Source: Chara braunii
Taxonomy: Eukaryota > Streptophyta > Charophyceae > Charales > Characeae
Direction of reading: 5' to 3'
Length of the DNA stretch: 20,599 bases
NCBI GenBank assembly: GCA_003427395.1
Contig: BFEA01000141.1
Coordinates: 2,640,500-2,661,098, forward strand
Shown here: one piece after another, positions 17,221-20,599 of the stretch
Numbering within the stretch: the first letter of the stretch is position 1
Layout: each line of letters begins with the position of its first letter
Notes under the pieces: generated by a model
Database searches by the model: none
Seen by the model: the letters and a program-made list of their open reading frames with translations, nothing else
Told to the model about the DNA's origin: nothing
Made by a program: the position numbers and the translations under genes

Positions 17221-17545
17221 GTGCCGGGAAGGTGCTGCCTACACCGCGCGGCTGCGGCAACTGTTTTTTGCTGCGGTGCAGGGGAGGTTCTGCCCGTTTT
17301 GCGCGGCGGCGGCAGGTCTTCGGCAAGCGGTGCAGGGGAGGCTCTGCCCGTTTTGCACCGCGGCGGCAGTGTAATTTTGCCAGTGCTGCGGGAACACTGC
17401 CGAATTTTTTTGGCAGCAGTTGTGCGTTCTGGGCGGTGGTGCGGAAGCGCTGCCGGATTTTTGCAGCAGCGACATTGATTTTTACGGCAGTGGTGCGGAA
17501 GTGCTGCCGTTTGTTTTGGCACGGCGACAGCGACGTTGTCAGTGA
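17221..17545 (+). repeat. Degenerate 54-bp tandem repeat
   Basis: Related units start at about 17221, 17275, 17329, 17383, 17437 and 17491, each with a GTGC-GGGAAG-TGCTGCC-like core followed by a T-run and a GCGGCGGCA or GCAGC block. The best-matching pairs are 17275/17329 and 17437/17491. The period is a multiple of three, so frames stay open through it (for example 17232-17690, Arg/Cys-rich with RCRGGSARFA repeated), but the composition does not look like a folded protein. A seventh, shortened unit may begin near 17542. Confidence 0.75.
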
Positions 17546-18136
17546 GGAAGTGCCGCCGTTTGTTTTTGGTACAGCTGCAGCGACGTTGTCAAGGGGAGGT
17601 ATTGTCCATTTGGAGTCTCGACAATGGCAGCAGTGCTGCCGGAATTTTGCAGCGGGGTGGAGCCGGTTTTTTATGTTGATGTGTGATTAGGCGGTGATGC
17701 CGCACGGCGACATAGTACCGTTGACGGCGCAGCAAGCAGTGGTCCGCATATTTTTTTGTGGTGCGCGGCTGTTAAGGTGAATTTCAGTGTGGCCTAGAGG
17801 ATGGGCTAACCCTGGTGCACGTTTGGGACTTTGCGACAGTGTTGTGTGGGCCGGTGACATGAGGAGGACGCGGAGTGAGTGCTCGCGACAGTGGCTATTG
17901 GAGTTGCAGTGCTTGCGGTTGCGCCAGGAAGACATCCTTATTTTTGGGAGGCTCGTGGCACATGCAGTTTCAACCAGGGCCGCCTTTATTTTTTTGGCGG
18001 CGCGCAGCGCAAGCAGGATTTGATTTAGGGACCATCCAGTGCTGTGGCGGTAACGTGGGACCGTCTAGGACCATTTTTGGACCAGGTGGGACTGATTTTG
18101 AGATCGGGAACCGACATATTGGGGTGGCTATTGTGA
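17546..18136. other. Interval with no recognised gene
   Basis: G- and T-rich sequence with further loose relatives of the 54-bp unit up to about 17650 (GCAGTGCTGCCGGAATTTTGC). Several overlapping frames are open on both strands, but none has a recognisable product. Confidence 0.5.
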
Positions 18137-18436
18137 GTGTGCGTGGTGCTTGGAGAAGGCGTGGACTTGCGATTGGTTGAGAGTATCCTTGGTAAGGGAA
18201 GTACAATTGGGACTGTTAAAACCACGTGGGACTCGTTGTTGGGAGCACCCTCCTGGAGGGTTATCTCGCTTAAGTTTTTCAGTGGATGTGACTTTCGCTC
18301 ATTTTTGCCCTTGGAGAGTAAGGTGGCCATCATTCTGGGGAACGACCACGAGTCGTGGAGTTGTGAGCTGCACATTTCCAGTCTCAACAGCGATCGTCTT
18401 CCCAACTTTGACTGGAATAATTTTCGGCTTTCTTGA
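18137..18436 (+). other. Unrecognised open frame, possible exon
   Basis: A 99-codon frame opens directly after a TGA and has no ATG. It contains DLRLVESILGKGSTIGTVKT and SKVAIILGNDHESWSCELHI and ends NFDWNNFRLS-stop. It reads like ordinary soluble protein but I recognise no family. A GTGAGT follows the stop at 18437 and could be a splice donor. Hairpins CCCTCC/GGAGGG (18248-18260), CCACGA/TCGTGG (18346-18358) and CTTGAGTGA/TCACTCAAG (18432-18462) fall in and after it, as in the hairpin cluster. Confidence 0.3.
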
Positions 18437-18553
18437 GTGAGTCGTCGTCAACTTCACTCAAGGTCAGTCAGTTGATTGATTCAGATATCCCTCCACACCT
18501 GTGTGAACCCACACTTTGCTTGACCCTGTTCATTTGATTATTCAAAAGAAAAG

Positions 18554-18658
18554 GTAAGAGGAAAGTTGTGTGAATCATGCATGTGAATGGAAAAGTCTGA
18601 CTTGAGTATGGGATTGTACTGTTTTCTCTTCAACTTGTTTTATTTGCATGTTGTGCAG
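18554..18658 (+). other. Candidate intron 3
   Basis: AAG followed by GTAAGA at 18554, and a T-rich tract ending in TTGTGCAG at 18658, a 105-nt GT-AG interval. It precedes the possible terminal exon at 18659-18772. Confidence 0.35.
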
Positions 18659-18772
18659 GTAGGTAGAAGGATGCTTGCTATGGACATTGACTTTGCCTAT
18701 TTGGGATGGAGAAAAGGATTGTCATGTTTCTACCTTTCACCTGCTTGCATGACAAAAGTACTTGAATTCTGA
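18659..18772 (+). other. Possible terminal exon with stop
   Basis: After the candidate acceptor, one frame reads GRRMLAMDIDFAYLGWRKGL then SCFYLSPACMTKVLEF and TGA at 18770-18772. The frame is also open upstream to 18587 through the candidate intron, so an unspliced 61-codon ORF is the alternative. No domain is recognised. An AATAAA lies 41 bases downstream of the stop, which is what makes this worth listing. Confidence 0.3.
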
Positions 18773-18812
18773 AATGAGTAATTTCAACTTGTGCCATGAA
18801 AGAAAACTTGTG

Positions 18813-18818
18813 AATAAA
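18813..18818 (+). promoter_or_regulatory. Candidate polyadenylation signal AATAAA
   Basis: AATAAA 41 bases after the TGA at 18770-18772 on the plus strand, in AT-rich DNA. It is consistent with a 3' end, although the hexamer is frequent by chance in such sequence. Confidence 0.35.
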
Positions 18819-19017
18819 AGGAAAATGCAGTCAATTGAACTTAGCATTTTCCCAGGATTGACTCATTTTATCCGGAATGACCTTCTATATCTATACCTGT
18901 CAAAGTGATTCTCATTCTCTATCTCATTCAATTTCTTTACGTCAAGTTACCATGAAAAGAGAAGGGATGAGAATAATTGAAAACTACTTGCGGGGAATGC
19001 ATTCTCTTTCTCTAGGA

Positions 19018-19195
19018 AGCATCCGAGGCGGGGGTTCGTATGCTTTTGGAGACGGCCCTGATATCGACTTGGAGTGGACCCGACTCGTCGGGGGTGGTAC
19101 TTTGCCGACTCGGTGGTGACGGCCCAACCTCTGAGATCCGGCCTGCGGGCTCGGGCGAGGGGAAGGAGTATCCACAGACCACTTCCTAGAGGAGA
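19018..19195 (+). repeat. Left arm (B) of a second inverted repeat
   Basis: Imperfect reverse-complement match to 20408-20590, roughly 65-70% by eye. Shared landmarks in the same order are GCGGGGGT, GGAGTGGACC, CTGAGATCCG, CTCGGGCGAGG and CAGACCAC-TCCTAG. The base content is much more GC-rich than its surroundings. A palindrome CCCGAC/GTCGGG lies at about 19079-19093. Confidence 0.8.
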
Positions 19196-19324
19196 GGCGT
19201 GCAACACCTCAAGCATGCACCTGATTAAGAATCATCCGCGAAGCAACCTGTCATCCAGGAAGATTGAGAATGTATGGAGACGGGCGAATGCGTGCTTAAT
19301 CATAGGTCGGCTTTAGTAAGAATA

Positions 19325-20118
19325 AATAACTTTGGCAGTGTGTCTCATCTAGTCAAAACCAAGGGTGTCTGACTATCTTGCCAAGTGCACCAATGTTATT
19401 ATAGATAGTCAACTTCTCGTTGGCAATTGTATGGTTGTTTTCATGGAATTCGACCCGGGGTGGTCGGATTGTTTTGATATCGGGTTGTTGGACGTACTAT
19501 ATGATGATTCTGATTCTTTCAGTTATCATTTCAGATTGGGCATGTTCCTATCGACTACGGTTGACTCTTTTTGGTGAAATTATGTGTGTTTGTTATAACT
19601 TTCTTTTGATTGTGTGTCTAAGGGACTAGGATTAATTTTGTGGTTTCATGTTTGGTTGAGACCGTCCTAGTCGACCGACGTCTGCTTCGTACTTAGGAGA
19701 TCAGCGCCCTAAGGAATGAACGACGTTCGAGTCCACTTGGCGTTAACCAACGTATCTATACTACGGCGAACGAGCAAACGCCCTCGGCTGACCTACCTCT
19801 TCAATTGCATCTAAAAGATTTCGCACGTGGGTCGGTAGCTCGGTAGGGATACGCCCCTAAGGGTGGTGACAACCCCTTAGGGAAGGTAGCTTATGCCTCA
19901 CAGGAACCTATCCTGTCGTACGGGACCGCGGGTTGTATTGCTGGCGCACCCGGGCAGAGCAGCGAGGGACGATGCGACCGTGCGCCGTCTCGGCGGCTCG
20001 CGGGATTATTTATGCGTCATTCCCGAGTTGTCTCTTAATGATTTTGTTTTTGTTTTACTCCTGCGTGACATGGCCAGGAAGGCCCTCTTTCGCGCGAGGG
20101 CCGATGCGCTCGACACCA
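19325..20118 (-). repeat. Right arm (A') of the long inverted repeat
   Basis: Reverse complement of 13789-14540. The best-preserved block corresponds to 19670-19890 here. It also carries the CCTAAGGG/CCCTTAGG-type pairing around 19853-19883. The outer edge at 20118 (CTCGACACCA) mirrors the left start, but a 99-codon plus-strand frame runs straight through it, which argues against 20118 being a true transposon end. Confidence 0.82.
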
Positions 20119-20192
20119 CGAGTGATGAAATACCAGCCTGCGATATAAAGGTATTCAAGGCAATGCTCCAGTCACGTCTTATTGTCTACTAG
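19893..20192 (+). other. Unrecognised ORF crossing the edge of arm A'
   Basis: A 99-codon frame opening MPHRNLSCRTGPRVVLLAHP, then DYLCVIPELSLND, LLLRDMARKALFRARADALD and IPACDIKVFKAMLQSRLIVY before the stop. Relics of the same wording are visible in the other arm on the minus strand (NLSCRRGPR, then LRDAAGRDLARTGADALDT), so part of it may derive from coding sequence of the repeat. The family is not recognised. Confidence 0.3.
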
Positions 20193-20407
20193 CCTGATTG
20201 CCCAAGGCTTGCATTTCTTATGGCGCAAACCTATCCGCGAAGGCAGTGCCTAGTCGCACTCCGTCCATAGCTAGTGAACACACGAACTGGCTTCTTATGG
20301 CGCCAGTTCCACATTCGTCTGTGGCTCCTAAGACGACCACTAGAAGGGTAAAATATAGCGGTTCTTCTCAACGTGAACCGCCAAGAACTTAACGGCTTCC
20401 GTGAATA
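20119..20407. other. Interval between arms A' and B'
   Basis: No recognised gene. It contains two further stem-loops in the style of 15089-17223: ACTGGC/GCCAGT around 20287-20308 and GCGGTTC/GAACCGC around 20359-20382. Confidence 0.55.
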
Positions 20408-20590
20408 GCACACATCCATCCCCTAGGAGGTGGTCTGGGATACCCCTCGTCCTCGCCCGAGCGAACCTCGGATCTCAGAAGTCGGGCTGGCTCCATCACG
20501 ACAGCATGGTATCCCCCCGCCTAAGCGGTCCACTCCGAGTCGTTAACAGGGTCGGCCCCTAAGGCAACGGACCCCCGCCGCAGATGCCTC
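20408..20590 (-). repeat. Right arm (B') of the second inverted repeat
   Basis: Reverse-complement partner of 19018-19195. The two arms enclose about 1.2 kb that includes arm A' and would define a unit of about 1.57 kb. The arm may extend beyond the window. Confidence 0.78.
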
Positions 20591-20599
20591 ATAGGGAAA

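Larger units (their letters stand above)
15089..17223. other. Dense cluster of short perfect stem-loops
   Basis: Over about 2.1 kb more than twenty inverted repeats with stems of 5-12 bp and loops of 1-8 nt follow one another. Their sequences differ from each other, so this is not one repeated palindrome. Examples are 15089-15104, 15378-15398, 15404-15419, 15534-15555, 15740-15761, 16217-16234, 16666-16683, 16741-16766, 16911-16946, 17058-17077 and 17205-17223. Some stems use a G-T (G-U) pair, such as 15930-15951, and some hairpins are enclosed by a longer closing stem. Coding potential is poor apart from one open frame at 15944-16213. The pattern suggests structured RNA or a hairpin-accumulating process; its identity is unknown. 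Confidence 0.8.

Noticed and set aside
16608-17522. Minus-strand ORFs of 97-144 codons
   Set aside because: Low-complexity frames across hairpins and the 54-bp repeat, with no start context or recognisable domain.
17221-17545. CRISPR array
   Set aside because: Units are diverged along their full length, with no conserved repeat/unique spacer pattern, and the context is eukaryotic.

Overview
The window looks like repeat-dominated nuclear DNA of a eukaryote, most plausibly a streptophyte (green plant lineage, perhaps a charophyte alga). The clues are two related Ty3/Gypsy retrotransposons whose primer-binding sites resemble the initiator tRNA-Met site used by plant elements, a chromodomain-like tail on one integrase, candidate GT-AG introns, an AATAAA signal and an AG microsatellite. 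No bacterial-style operon, rRNA, tRNA or CRISPR array was seen. The host guess rests on element type only and is not proven.

Layout. (1) 1-138 is flanking DNA with a 58-bp direct repeat. (2) 139-9735 is one complete but decayed Ty3/Gypsy element on the minus strand. It has LTRs of about 1.09 kb, a CTTA target-site duplication, a primer-binding site, a polypurine tract, a long leader, gag, and a pol broken into protease, reverse transcriptase, RNase H and integrase pieces by stops and frameshifts. Between gag and protease lies an inverted 370-bp copy of the gag 3' end. (3) 9740-10275 holds a decayed gag-like fragment, the remains of a third element. (4) 10276-13788 is the 5' half of a second, related element on the plus strand (LTR, primer-binding site, leader, broken gag), arranged head-to-head with the first. 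(5) From 13789 to the window end is a different kind of sequence. It holds a long inverted repeat pair (about 13789-14540 and 19325-20118), a second pair (19018-19195 and 20408-20590), and between them an ORF-poor region packed with perfect stem-loops (15089-17223). That region is followed by a 54-bp degenerate tandem repeat and by signals that could belong to a spliced plus-strand transcript (TATA box inside a hairpin, small introns, terminal ORF plus AATAAA).

How the parts relate. The retroelement pieces follow the usual order gag-(zinc knuckle)-protease-RT-RNase H-integrase-chromodomain. Neither element can be autonomous as seen here. The region after 13789 interrupts the second element's gag and may be a large transposon with long inverted termini, or two truncated copies of one repeat family in opposite orientation. 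The hairpin-rich core is the part least explained by known features.
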